Shown here: positions 56,237 through 64,000 of the stretch, one piece after another
How positions within the stretch are numbered: position 1 is the first letter of the stretch
How the letters are laid out: every line of letters begins with the position of its first letter
Assembly (NCBI GenBank): GCA_963746185.1
Contig: CAVVAE010000004.1
Coordinates: forward strand, 434,001-498,000
Length of the DNA: 64,000 bases
Origin: CAVVAE01 sp963746185
GTDB lineage: Bacteria > Actinomycetota > Actinomycetes > Propionibacteriales > Nocardioidaceae
Direction: 5' to 3'
The notes under the pieces: model-generated
The model's database searches: none
Told to the model about the DNA's origin: nothing
The model's input: the letters and a program-made list of their open reading frames with translations, nothing else
Program-made: the position numbers and the translations under genes

Positions 56237-57792
56237 AGCGTCACCGTGCTTCTGGCGTACCGGCTCAGGAGCAACGTCGCCGGGATCGAGATCATGATCA
56301 TCAGCAGCGCGTACGGCGCGGCGGCTCCATACGCCGCAGCTGAGGAGTTCGACCAGAATTCAGTCGCCAACGTGTTGGTGCCGATCGGTGCTAGCAGCAG
56401 CGTGGAGGTCAACTCCGTCACCACCGCGAGGAAGACCAAGGCGGCGCCGGCGCCGAGTCCGGGAAGGATGACTGGCAACGTCACCCGCCTGGCCGTGCTG
56501 ATCGGTCCTCGACCCAGGCTGTGCGAGATGTCCTCCAGCAACGGTGGAGCCTGTTCGAGTGCGACCCGCACACTCACCACGGCGCGTGGCAGGAACATCA
56601 CGGCGTACGCGAGCACGAGCAACGCCGTGGTCTGGTAGAACGGCTGGGCCACGTGGATCGAGACGGTCACGAACGCCAGCGCCACCACGATGCCGGGCAG
56701 CGAGTTCGCGAAGTAGGCGCAGCGCTCGATCACGTTGCTCGACAGTCCGCGGTAGCGCACGGCGAGCCAGGCCACCGGCAGCGCGAACGCGATCGTCACT
56801 AACCCACCGGCGATACCCAACCCGAGAGACGTCGACGTCGTTGCGACGAGATTCTGCCAAGGGAACGCCGTAGACGACCCGACCATGAGCCAGTGCACAA
56901 GACTCATGATGGGCACGCCCAGAGCAAGCACGACCACGCCGGCCACGAACGGCAGGCTGATCGCGGACAACCACCGGAGTCGCCGACGCGTGGCGACCCG
57001 GGCAGTACCGCGCCCGACTCGTGCATAGCGCTGATGACCTCGCAACTTCAGCTCGCCGAGCAAGAGAATGAGACAGAACAGCACGAGCACGCTGGCGAGC
57101 ATGTTCGCTGCCGGGCCGTTGAACGACGACCGGTATTGATCGTAGATGGCCGTGGTGAACGTCGGGAAACGCAGCATCTGCAACGCACCGAACTCAGACA
57201 GCAGATGCAGCCCGACGAGCAGCCCACCACCCAGGAGCGCAGGCCTCAGCTGCGGTACGACGACGAGGAAGAACGTCTTCCAAGGCCCGAAGCCGAGGGA
57301 GTACGCCGTCTCCTCGAAGGCCGGGTCGAGCCCACGCAGTTGTGCCGCCACCGGCAGGTAGACGAGAGGGAAGTAGGACAACGTCACGATCATGACGGCG
57401 CCGGCAAAGCCTTCAACGCTGTGCGTCAGCGAGATCCAGCCGTAGCTGTTGACGAACGCCGGGACGGCGAGCGGCGCAGTGAGCAGGCCATGCCAGAGGC
57501 GACGCATCGGCAGGTCGGTACGCTCGACCAACCACGCGCACGCAGTGCCCAGGACGATGCTCACTGCCACCCCGGTGACCACCAGCTTGGTGGTGTTGAT
57601 CACCAGCGTGCCGACGCGCGGCCGGATCAGCAGCTCCCGTGCCTCGTCGAGCCCGATCAGCCAGGTGTAGACGGCGACGAACCCCAACGGCAGCAGTGCA
57701 ATGGCCGCGACAACGATCCCACTCGCGAGCAGGAGCCACGGTGGGCGCTTTGCTGCCCCGACGCGTGCGTCGGAGGTGGTCTGAATGGTCAG
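56233..57792 (-). CDS. Iron(III) ABC transporter permease (FbpB-like), probable CTG start
   Basis: About 519 residues if started at CTG 57792; a TTG at 57687 would cut off the first membrane helix (PPWLLLASGIVVAAIALLP). No ATG/GTG/TTG is in frame in the needed region. CTG 57792-57790 overlaps the substrate-binding gene's stop as CTGA, the same geometry as the ATGA overlaps in this operon. Two halves of six TMs each, each with an EAA loop: AYSLGFGPWKTFFLVVVPQL and SHSLGRGPISTARRVTLPVI, as in FbpB/ThiP fused permeases. Pairs with the FbpC-like ATPase. Confidence 0.85.
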   Translation of the reverse strand: MTIQTTSDARVGAAKRPPWLLLASGIVVAAIALLPLGFVAVYTWLIGLDEARELLIRPRVGTLVINTTKLVVTGVAVSIVLGTACAWLVERTDLPMRRLWHGLLTAPLAVPAFVNSYGWISLTHSVEGFAGAVMIVTLSYFPLVYLPVAAQLRGLDPAFEETAYSLGFGPWKTFFLVVVPQLRPALLGGGLLVGLHLLSEFGALQMLRFPTFTTAIYDQYRSSFNGPAANMLASVLVLFCLILLLGELKLRGHQRYARVGRGTARVATRRRLRWLSAISLPFVAGVVVLALGVPIMSLVHWLMVGSSTAFPWQNLVATTSTSLGLGIAGGLVTIAFALPVAWLAVRYRGLSSNVIERCAYFANSLPGIVVALAFVTVSIHVAQPFYQTTALLVLAYAVMFLPRAVVSVRVALEQAPPLLEDISHSLGRGPISTARRVTLPVILPGLGAGAALVFLAVVTELTSTLLLAPIGTNTLATEFWSNSSAAAYGAAAPYALLMIMISIPATLLLSRYARSTVTL

Positions 57793-58778
57793 AGCAGCCC
57801 GGCGTTCTGCATCAGCTCGACCACCTTGGGTCCATTGAGGTCGGCGATGTCGATCGGTGGTGGGTCAAGCTCGTCGAACGGCTGGACGTCGCCGCCGAGC
57901 TGGACCTTGGGATTGAGGGGGTACTCCAACGCGTAGCTGTCGGCCAGTGTCTGCTGACCCTCGACACTGCTGAGGTACTGGACGAACTCCTGGGCGTCGT
58001 CCTGCTTGTCGCTCGACTTCAGCACCCCGGCCCCAGAGACACTCACGAAAGCGCCCGGGTCCTGGTTGCCGAAGAAGTGGAGCGCCGAGGAGTCGCTGTT
58101 CTCGCCCGACTCCTCCTGGTCGCGATACCAGTAGTAGTGGTAGATGATTCCGGCGTCGACCTCACCGGAGTTCACGGCTTCGAGTACGACGTTGTTGCCG
58201 TCGTACACCTCACCGTTGTCCGCCAGACCATTGAGCCAGGCCTCGGTGGCTTCTTCACCCTTCAGATCGAGCACCGCGCTCACGATCGCCTGGAAGTCGG
58301 CCCCGGTGGGTGAGAACGCGATCCGGCCATCCCACTCCGGCTTCGCGAAGTCCATGATCGAGGCGGGAAGGTCGCTTTCCTGCAAGCTGTCGGTGTTGTA
58401 GACCGCGACTGTTGAGCGGGCGGCGAAACCCATCCAGTTGCCGTTGGACGGCGAGTACTGTGCCGGCACTTGTGCAAGCGTTTCCTTGTCGAGTGGTGAG
58501 AACAAGCCCTCGCTGTCGACGAGCGACATCGCGGGCGAGTTCTCGGTCAGGAAGACGTCGGCGGGCGATGCGTCACCTTCTTGGACGAGCTGGTTGGCCA
58601 GCTCGAAGTCCGCACCGTTGCGCAGCTCCACGTCGATCCCGGTCTTGTCCTCGAATCCCGGCACGATGGCCTCCAAGAGCTCCTCGTGCTGGGCGTTGTA
58701 CACCGTGATCGAGGGGCCGTCATCGCCACCGCCGCAGCCGGTCAGCATCACGGCGCCGGCGGCCATGCGCGGCAGCAA
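57789..58778 (-). CDS. Iron(III)-binding lipoprotein (FbpA/FutA-like), frameshifted signal peptide
   Basis: About 330 residues. Periplasmic-binding fold with iron-ligand Tyr pair region IIYHYYWYRDQ, ITVYNAQHEELLE and NGADFELANQLVQEGDASPA. Lipobox LTGC followed by a Gly/Asp linker. The frame starts with TTG 58778 and no SD. A much better start, ATG 58803 with AAGGAG 4 nt upstream and DtxR box 2 behind it, is in another frame; with one base removed between them it reads a proper signal (MLTRSPRLLAAA then MAAGAVMLTGC). So the gene probably has a frameshift in its signal peptide, near the G6 run at 58785-58790. Delivers ferric iron to the FbpB/C importer. Confidence 0.85.
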   Translation of the reverse strand: MLPRMAAGAVMLTGCGGGDDGPSITVYNAQHEELLEAIVPGFEDKTGIDVELRNGADFELANQLVQEGDASPADVFLTENSPAMSLVDSEGLFSPLDKETLAQVPAQYSPSNGNWMGFAARSTVAVYNTDSLQESDLPASIMDFAKPEWDGRIAFSPTGADFQAIVSAVLDLKGEEATEAWLNGLADNGEVYDGNNVVLEAVNSGEVDAGIIYHYYWYRDQEESGENSDSSALHFFGNQDPGAFVSVSGAGVLKSSDKQDDAQEFVQYLSSVEGQQTLADSYALEYPLNPKVQLGGDVQPFDELDPPPIDIADLNGPKVVELMQNAGLL

Positions 58779-58817
58779 GCAATCGGGGGGAGCGGGTCAG
58801 CATCGTTCTCCTTCGAG

Positions 58818-58836
58818 TTAGGTGTGCCTTACCTTA
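58818..58836 (-). promoter_or_regulatory. DtxR/IdeR-type iron box 2
   Basis: Plus strand TTAGGTGTGCCTTACCTTA, 15 of 19 matches to the consensus. Placed 15 nt before ATG 58803 of the iron-binding protein, so the importer operon is probably repressed by iron like the A-T-AT gene. Also upstream of the divergent kinase-LLM gene (58894), which it might influence. Confidence 0.65.
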
Positions 58837-58893
58837 ACGCAGGCGCAGGCTACGTACCCAGCCGGCTGGATCGCCGAGTGCAAGACTCCTGCC

Positions 58894-60366
58894 ATGTCGG
58901 AGCCCTCGCCGTTGCCTGACCCAGCGCTCGTCGTCCTGGTCGGCGCTTCAGGTGCCGGCAAGTCCACCTGGGCGGGGTCCCGCTACCGGCAAGCGGAGAT
59001 CGTCTCGTCCGACGAGCTGCGGGGCATCGTGGGCAGCGGCCGCCACGACCTCGACGCGTCGAGCGACGCATTCCGGCTGCTCGACCAGATTGTCGAGGCA
59101 CGGCTGCGGCGCGGCCTGGCGACCGTCGTCGACACCCTCGGCCTCGATGCCGAACGACGCCGCGGTTACCTCGACGCGGCGCGTGCCGTGGACTTGGCGG
59201 CTGTCGTGGTGGCGTTCGACGCGCCGCCGGAGCTGTGTCGGCGCCGAAACGCCGAGCGTGACCGGCCGGTGCCGGCGCGAGTGCTGACCGACCAGCTCAA
59301 GTCATTCCGCAGCGCGTTGGACGGCTTGGCGGCCGAAGGCTGGGACGAGGTCGCTGTCGTCGAGACCACCGCGCACGATGACGACGGACCAACTCCGCAG
59401 CCCGTACCGGCACAGCGAACCGAGACTCCCTCGTCCACCGGTGTCGACGTCGTACTGCAGATCTCGCGATTCAAATGGGGCGACGACGACCCGGCTTCAT
59501 GGCTTCGGAGCGTAGCGCTGGCCGCCGATCAGGTCGGCTTCGCCGGCATCGCGTTGATGGACCACCTCATCCAGATCCCGCAGGTCGGTACGGCGTGGGA
59601 GCCGATCCCGGAACCGTGGGTCACGCTCGGCATGCTGGCCGGGCTCGATACCGGGCTGCGGCTCGGCACCCTCGTCTCGCCTGTCACGTTCCGGCCGCCG
59701 GGCATCACCGCGAAGACCGTGTCCACGCTCGACGTGTTGTGCGGCGGCCGGGCGTTCTGTGGCGTCGGGGCCGGCTGGTGGGAGCGAGAGCACCTCGCCT
59801 TCGGCTTGCCTTTCCCCGGGCCAGCGGAGCGCTTCGACCAGCTCGAGACAGCCATCGAGACGATGCGCGCGCTGTGGTCCAAAGGCACCAAGGCGTACGA
59901 CGGTGAGCGCGTCAGTCTGCCCGAGACCACGGCCTATCCCCGACCCGTCTCCGACATACCCATCATCGTCGGCGGTGGTGGCGAGCGACGTACGTTGGAG
60001 ATCGCCGCACGGCTCGGTGATGGGTGCAACGTGTCGTCCCATCTCGAGACGCTTGACCACAAGATGCTCGTGCTCCGCCGTCACCTCGATGCCGCCGGGC
60101 GGGACCCGGGCGACGTGATGGTCACGGTGCTCGACCTCCCTGTCGTCGGGACCGACCGCGACGACGCATGGGACCGTGTCGAACGGCTGCGCGGCCGCAC
60201 CTCTGCGGCGGCATACGCGAAACGTCATCACGCGGGAGTTCCGTCAGCCCATCGGGAGCGCTACCAGGTGCTGGCCGACCGTGGCGTGAGCACCATCTTC
60301 GTGGCGCTGCCCGACCTGACCGGACCAGACGACGTGCACCGGGTCGCGGCGATGCTTCCTACGTGA
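58894..60366 (+). CDS. Fusion: polynucleotide-kinase-like P-loop domain + LLM F420-dependent oxidoreductase
   Basis: 490 residues from ATG 58894. Residues ~10-165: P-loop kinase of the AAA_33/Pnkp type, GASGAGKS (17-24), IVSSDELRGIVG, VVDTLGLDAERR, RRNAERDRPVP (lid Arg). Linker ~165-190. Residues ~190-490: luciferase-like monooxygenase fold, DVVLQISRFKWGDDD, FAGIALMDHLIQIP, TLVSPVTFRPPGITAKTVST, GRAFCGVGAGWWEREH, PIIVGGGGERRTLEIAARL; this is the F420-binding LLM type. Function unknown; perhaps a substrate is phosphorylated and then reduced. Convergent with the MBL gene by 10 bp. Confidence 0.85.
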   Translation: MSEPSPLPDPALVVLVGASGAGKSTWAGSRYRQAEIVSSDELRGIVGSGRHDLDASSDAFRLLDQIVEARLRRGLATVVDTLGLDAERRRGYLDAARAVDLAAVVVAFDAPPELCRRRNAERDRPVPARVLTDQLKSFRSALDGLAAEGWDEVAVVETTAHDDDGPTPQPVPAQRTETPSSTGVDVVLQISRFKWGDDDPASWLRSVALAADQVGFAGIALMDHLIQIPQVGTAWEPIPEPWVTLGMLAGLDTGLRLGTLVSPVTFRPPGITAKTVSTLDVLCGGRAFCGVGAGWWEREHLAFGLPFPGPAERFDQLETAIETMRALWSKGTKAYDGERVSLPETTAYPRPVSDIPIIVGGGGERRTLEIAARLGDGCNVSSHLETLDHKMLVLRRHLDAAGRDPGDVMVTVLDLPVVGTDRDDAWDRVERLRGRTSAAAYAKRHHAGVPSAHRERYQVLADRGVSTIFVALPDLTGPDDVHRVAAMLPT

Positions 60367-60375
60367 CGCTGTGCG

Positions 60376-60942
60376 TTAGCGGGGCGTCGATTCGTTAGGG
60401 GTGAACGGGGGGCCGTGCCCGGGTACGACACGGACCACGCCCAAGTCAAGCACTCGCTGGCGACCCGCGTGCAACGCGTCGGCGTCGGTACCGAGTGGAT
60501 CCTCGGACGGTCCGTCGGCGTACCACCACAGATGGGTGCAGGCCACCAGTCCGTCGGCTGTCTCGACCAGGGTGGTGATGTCTTGTGGCGTGTGTCCCGG
60601 CGTCTCGATCAACCGGATGTGCTGCGAGACGTGGCTGCCCTCGGCGCGCCGGTCGTCCCATTGGTCGCCCTGGTAGACCGCCCACACATCGTGCAGCCGG
60701 GCGGCCGGGAACAGCGCCAGGTGCCAGGTGTGGTCGGGGTGATGGTGGCTGATGACGACGTCGGTGACCTCGGTGGGTCGCACACCCAGCGCCGTCAGTG
60801 GTTCGAGGATCAGACCAGGGTCGCGAACCATGCCTGGGTCGACAATGACGAGCGCCTCTCCGTCACGGACGAACACAACGCTCGACGCGACGCCGTCGTC
60901 ATTCGCATAGCCCTCGTGCAGGACGGTCAACTCGGCTGGCAT
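60376..60942 (-). CDS. Metallo-beta-lactamase-fold hydrolase
   Basis: 188 residues. Metal motif ISHHHPDHTWH (H-x-H-x-DH), later H at TPGHTPQDI and DGLVACTHLW, and a GHGPPF C-terminal His. Short, single-domain MBL of glyoxalase II / lactonase type; substrate unknown. Starts 4 nt after the epimerase stop, so transcribed with it. Confidence 0.85.
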   Translation of the reverse strand: MPAELTVLHEGYANDDGVASSVVFVRDGEALVIVDPGMVRDPGLILEPLTALGVRPTEVTDVVISHHHPDHTWHLALFPAARLHDVWAVYQGDQWDDRRAEGSHVSQHIRLIETPGHTPQDITTLVETADGLVACTHLWWYADGPSEDPLGTDADALHAGRQRVLDLGVVRVVPGHGPPFTPNESTPR

Positions 60943-60945
60943 GGA

Positions 60946-61938
60946 TCAGAGCGTAGCGGCGAGGAGCTGTTTCTCGGTGTCGGAGTCGAGACCCATGACG
61001 CGCTCGGCATCTGGCGTGGGGTAGCCCTCGGTCTCGAGCCACCGCCAAGTGTCGGCCACGGTCTCGGCGACGGGTCGACACGTCAGACCTTCGGCGTACG
61101 CCGCCGAAACGTCACCGTCATGCAGCCCGGCGTAGTCGCCGCTCGGGGGCACCCAGATCGGGAGCTGCGTCCACGGCGAAACCCCCGCCGCCTCGATGAC
61201 GTCCGGAGGTGTCCAGACCAGTTCGGCGGCCCGACCCGTGACGGTGTTGCACGCCTCGAGGAGCTCGCCCATCGTTGCGTGGCCGGGCTTGCTCACAGTG
61301 TTGAAGGCGCCGGCCACTCCGCGGTTGGCGGCGTCGAGCATCCAGCCGGCCAGATCACGCGCATCGATGTACTGCAGCTTGCGGTCGGGTGGCCCGGGCG
61401 CCATCACCTTCCCGCCTTCGGCGATACGCCGTAGCCACCACGGCAGTCGGCCCACACCTTCGTACGGGCCAAGAATCAGGCCGGCTCTGGCCAACAAGAC
61501 CGGCCCCATGAAGGCGTCGAGCACAGCGACTTCTGCACCTCGTTTGGCGGCCGCGTAGTCCGAGTCGTCCGTGCTCGCAGGGTCTCCGTCGACCACGGGT
61601 GCAGACTCGTCGAGCCCCACCGGAAGTGGCCAGCGATACACCGAGCGGCTGGAGACATACCCGTAGTGCCCAGCCCGATCGGCCAGGAGAGTCGCGGAGT
61701 CGCGTACGACGTACGGAGCGTCCGACCAGGTGTCGATGACCGCGTCCCACTCGTCGTCAGCGAGTGCTGCCGCGAACGCGGCCTTGTCGGTGCGGTCAGC
61801 GTAGATCGCATGCGCCCCGTCGGTCGGTGGTCCGCTGACACCTCTCGTCACCGTCGTGACGTGGTCACCCCGATGCAACGCTTCCTCGACAACTGCTCGC
61901 CCGACGTGATGCGTCCCGCCCAGAACAAGAAGTCTCAT
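60946..61938 (-). CDS. NAD-dependent epimerase/dehydratase family protein
   Basis: 330 residues from ATG 61938 (MRLLVLGGTH); a longer frame to 62091 is non-coding. Extended SDR: LLVLGGTHHVGRAVVEEAL (GxxxxxG), DTWSDAPYVV, VSSRSVYRWP, DYAAAKRGAEV (YxxxK), and FNTVSKPGHATMGELL. It lacks the classical sugar-epimerase C-terminus; similar proteins are annotated as reductases or mRNA-binding CSP41-like. Substrate unknown. Upstream of the MBL gene. Confidence 0.82.
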   Translation of the reverse strand: MRLLVLGGTHHVGRAVVEEALHRGDHVTTVTRGVSGPPTDGAHAIYADRTDKAAFAAALADDEWDAVIDTWSDAPYVVRDSATLLADRAGHYGYVSSRSVYRWPLPVGLDESAPVVDGDPASTDDSDYAAAKRGAEVAVLDAFMGPVLLARAGLILGPYEGVGRLPWWLRRIAEGGKVMAPGPPDRKLQYIDARDLAGWMLDAANRGVAGAFNTVSKPGHATMGELLEACNTVTGRAAELVWTPPDVIEAAGVSPWTQLPIWVPPSGDYAGLHDGDVSAAYAEGLTCRPVAETVADTWRWLETEGYPTPDAERVMGLDSDTEKQLLAATL

Positions 61939-62014
61939 AGAACCAGCCTGCTTCGCCACGACGTCGGGCACAACAACGTTCACCCACAGCACAACCGGGT
62001 GAAAGCGCGACAGG

Positions 62015-63217
62015 TCAATGACGCGATGACCGGCGCCGCAGGTACATTCGCGCGGCCCGTGCGAAGACCCTGTTGTGGTGGGCGAGCTCAAAAGCCTGCG
62101 AGCGCGCCTTGAATCCGAGAGCGCGGCCCGAACTCACGATCCGCGTCTTGAGGTCGACCTCGTCTGCCTCTTTGCGCCGTCGGGCCCGCCACCAGAAAGC
62201 GGCGTACTGCTCGATCGTCCCCGTGAGTGCTAACAAGGCGACCTCGGTCAGCTCGGACTCGGGGACCTCCGCGGGGTCATCGCCCTCGAACGCGATGGCA
62301 TGGGGTCGAAGATCGTCCAGGTCTCCCACCACGGTGTAGGGCGACTCCTGCAAAAATCGGATCACGTCTGCTGAGTACTCCGTCAGCCACCCACGAAATT
62401 CGTCAGGCATCTTCAGCCGAGCCGAGGTGTCGCGGGCCCGGAACGCCGGCTTCACGGCCCGGTCGAACACCCGGATGTATTGGCGCTCGTTGAGTTGGCC
62501 GTCGAGACTCATGTTCAGCCGGCGGATGACTTCGGTCTCCGCCACCCCGACGGACGTGTTGACCATCCGCTCAGGTGGTGTGAGTTCGGTCGGGTCAACG
62601 CCGATCGCCTGAGCGAATCGATCAAGCAGCAATGACTGCGCGGCGCCCTCCGGTGGGACGACGACGACATGGATCCGATCCGCCGGCACTACGCCGGCCC
62701 AGAGAGCGAGCACGTGACGAAGGTCGTAGCGCAACCAGAACCCGACACCCGCTGTCGGCGGGCCCTGCTCAGGGTCGCGGACAGCGGCGACGAACTCCGC
62801 CCATGGCCAGGTCGCCCCTTGGGACACCTCGTGCTGCCACATCGACCCAATGACTCTCGTCAGGTCGCGGATCGTGATGACGATGTGCACCTCGGCCGGT
62901 CGCAGGTCGCGAACCACGCGTCGTACGTGTGAGCGTCGGGCGTGGACGAGGAACTCCTCCGAGAGGACGACGGTGGGGTCGGTCCCGGACTGGATCTGGT
63001 CAACCAGCGCGCGCCAGGACCCCGGTACCAACGGCTCATCGGGGCCAACTCGTCTGCCGATGAGGTCCCAGACCGCACGACGCTGAACCGAGTGATGCTC
63101 CCCCGGCACGGCAACGCCTTGCTGGGCTAGCCGCTGCTGACTGAGCCACAGCGTCCGTTGAATCGAGGACGTGCCCGTCTTTGGCAGGCCCACATGGACG
63201 AACACTCGGCGAGGCAC
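62015..63217 (-). CDS. Sulfotransferase-family protein A
   Basis: 400 residues, GTG start 63217 with TAGGCT 6 nt upstream (leaderless). P-loop-like PAPS 5' motif VHVGLPKTGTSSIQRTL, then SEEFLVHARRS, IVITIRDLTRVIGSMWQHEV (3'-phosphate binding Arg/Ser), and GFWLRYDLRHVLALW. Length exceeds cytosolic core sulfotransferases by a ~130-residue C-terminus of helices. May sulfate a cell-surface glycan or lipid. The neighbouring truncated gene is a paralogue. Confidence 0.85.
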   Translation of the reverse strand: MPRRVFVHVGLPKTGTSSIQRTLWLSQQRLAQQGVAVPGEHHSVQRRAVWDLIGRRVGPDEPLVPGSWRALVDQIQSGTDPTVVLSEEFLVHARRSHVRRVVRDLRPAEVHIVITIRDLTRVIGSMWQHEVSQGATWPWAEFVAAVRDPEQGPPTAGVGFWLRYDLRHVLALWAGVVPADRIHVVVVPPEGAAQSLLLDRFAQAIGVDPTELTPPERMVNTSVGVAETEVIRRLNMSLDGQLNERQYIRVFDRAVKPAFRARDTSARLKMPDEFRGWLTEYSADVIRFLQESPYTVVGDLDDLRPHAIAFEGDDPAEVPESELTEVALLALTGTIEQYAAFWWRARRRKEADEVDLKTRIVSSGRALGFKARSQAFELAHHNRVFARAARMYLRRRSSRH

Positions 63218-63223
63218 GACCGA

Positions 63224-63229
63224 AGCCTA
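63224..63229 (-). promoter_or_regulatory. -10 hexamer TAGGCT, leaderless start of sulfotransferase A
   Basis: On the minus strand TAGGCT, then 6 nt, then GTG 63217. Confidence 0.5.
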
Positions 63230-63286
63230 TGCACGACCGGGCTAATCAGGCCATGCGGGGTGAGCGTCTGGTGGCTGCGTCTGGGG

Positions 63287-64000
63287 CTATCGTCCGGACT
63301 TCTTGTCGCGAGCTCTCACCCGCGCGCGATCGCGAATCCGGAGAACCTGCCGCATGCCCTTGGCTGCCAACACATTCTTGTCTGCAAACCGAGCGGCGCC
63401 GCGTTGGGCCCGGAACACGATCGCACGGACCCTGCTGCGCAGCCCTCCTCGCTCGTCGACGTCTTCGATCGATGCGCGCTTGCGCGTCCACAACTTCTTG
63501 GCGTAGTCCTCCGATAGCAGGGTGAGCGCATCGAGCGCGGCATCGAGCAGTTCGGCATCGGAGGCGTCGTCGGGGCGACGACCAACACCCGCGCGGGGAT
63601 GCAGGTCGTCGAGATTCCCGACCACGGGATAACCGCGCGCTGTCACCGCCTCGATGAACGCCTCAGCACGCTCGGTCATCCACGGGATCTCCTCCGTCGG
63701 AACCGTGAAGCGCTCTGCCTCGGTACGGCGGGCGAGTGGCTGCGCCAATGCCATCTTGAGGACCTTCTCGTGCTGCCACGCGTTCAGCCGTCCTTGGAGT
63801 CGTTCGTTGACACGCCGGATCACCTCCGTCGCCGCGGCTCCCACCATCTCGTTGGTCCAGGCCGGCTCCGCCACGAGCTTCGCCGGGTCGACTCCGACGA
63901 CGGACGCGAATCGGCTGAGCAGCTCACCCGGGGGGCCACCGGACGGCGGCACCGTGACGACATGCAGACGCGCAGCCGGCACCGCGGACTCCCACATCTC
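63287..64000 (-). CDS. Sulfotransferase-family protein B, 3' part only
   Basis: The last ~236 residues; the N-terminal PAPS loop lies outside the window. VPAARLHVVTVPPSGGPPGE, LLSRFASVVGVDPAKL, TNEMVGAAATEVIRRVNERL align with the same segments of sulfotransferase A (ADRIHVVVVPPEGAAQS; TSVGVAETEVIRRLNMSL), so it is a paralogue. Ends in an Arg-rich tail. Gap of 69 bp before A, so the two may be co-transcribed. Confidence 0.75.
   Translation of the reverse strand, partial: EMWESAVPAARLHVVTVPPSGGPPGELLSRFASVVGVDPAKLVAEPAWTNEMVGAAATEVIRRVNERLQGRLNAWQHEKVLKMALAQPLARRTEAERFTVPTEEIPWMTERAEAFIEAVTARGYPVVGNLDDLHPRAGVGRRPDDASDAELLDAALDALTLLSEDYAKKLWTRKRASIEDVDERGGLRSRVRAIVFRAQRGAARFADKNVLAAKGMRQVLRIRDRARVRARDKKSGR

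Overview
High-GC, gene-dense actinobacterial chromosome. Gene order and content match the conserved block that M. tuberculosis carries around Rv3235-Rv3268 and Streptomyces around SCO3005-3037: secA, hpf, comF, lpqB-mtrB-mtrA, ahcY, the mannose-6-P genes, whiB, cofD/cofE and GDP-mannose pyrophosphorylase. A UDP-galactofuranose wall-polymer cluster follows that resembles the Mtb Rv3779-Rv3811 genes. No mycolate genes are seen. Protein flavour (YcaQ-like, DUF5719, Rv3235-family, TIGR03089) suggests a Propionibacteriales/Nocardioidaceae-type organism such as Nocardioides or Aeromicrobium; this is inference from memory, not a database result. I found no tRNA, rRNA, CRISPR array, IS element or prophage.

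Layout. 1-6.7 kb: an unknown multi-pass membrane protein, an orphan CpaE-like/SAF (CpaB-like)/HTH group, two split-barrel FMN/F420 proteins, a LysM protein and an Rv3235-family protein. 6.7-19.5 kb (mostly minus strand): SecA, a YcaQ/AlkX-type protein, an orphan LuxR response regulator, ribosome hibernation factor, ComF, the LpqB-MtrB-MtrA envelope-sensing operon and S-adenosylhomocysteinase. 19.5-24.9 kb: class-V aminotransferase, CDF metal transporter, SIS protein, Trm112-like protein, phosphomannomutase and a degenerate zincin. 25-31.8 kb: DUF3499, DUF5719, a giant GT2 membrane glycosyltransferase, WhiB and a 34-kDa-antigen-like protein. 31.9-38 kb: cofD-cofE (coenzyme F420), DUF3105, a DedA-like protein, a GDP-mannose pyrophosphorylase-like protein and TIGR03089. 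38-49.5 kb: peptidoglycan amidase, Wzm/Wzt-type exporter, Glf, two glycosyltransferases, two LCP ligases and an XRE/membrane pair. 49.5-52.5 kb: a frameshifted SDR, a sulfatase and a YczE-like protein. 52.5-58.8 kb: an iron-acquisition region with two DtxR/IdeR-type boxes, comprising an FbpABC-like importer and an adenylation-carrier-acyltransferase fusion. 58.9-64 kb: a kinase-LLM fusion, an MBL-fold protein, an NAD epimerase and two tandem sulfotransferases.

Functional threads. (1) Envelope: MtrAB/LpqB, amidase, galactan export, LCP ligases, mannose activation. A GTCACA array before the amidase looks like an MtrA site, linking the window's regulator to a target. (2) F420: cofD/cofE with likely F420 users (the 3.7 kb split-barrel protein and the 58.9 kb LLM enzyme). 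(3) Iron: the 52.5-58.8 kb cluster, whose A-T-acyltransferase protein is the best candidate for an undescribed system. (4) Many genes show a TAnnnT hexamer 6-7 nt before the start codon, the signature of leaderless transcription; this also helps fix start codons.
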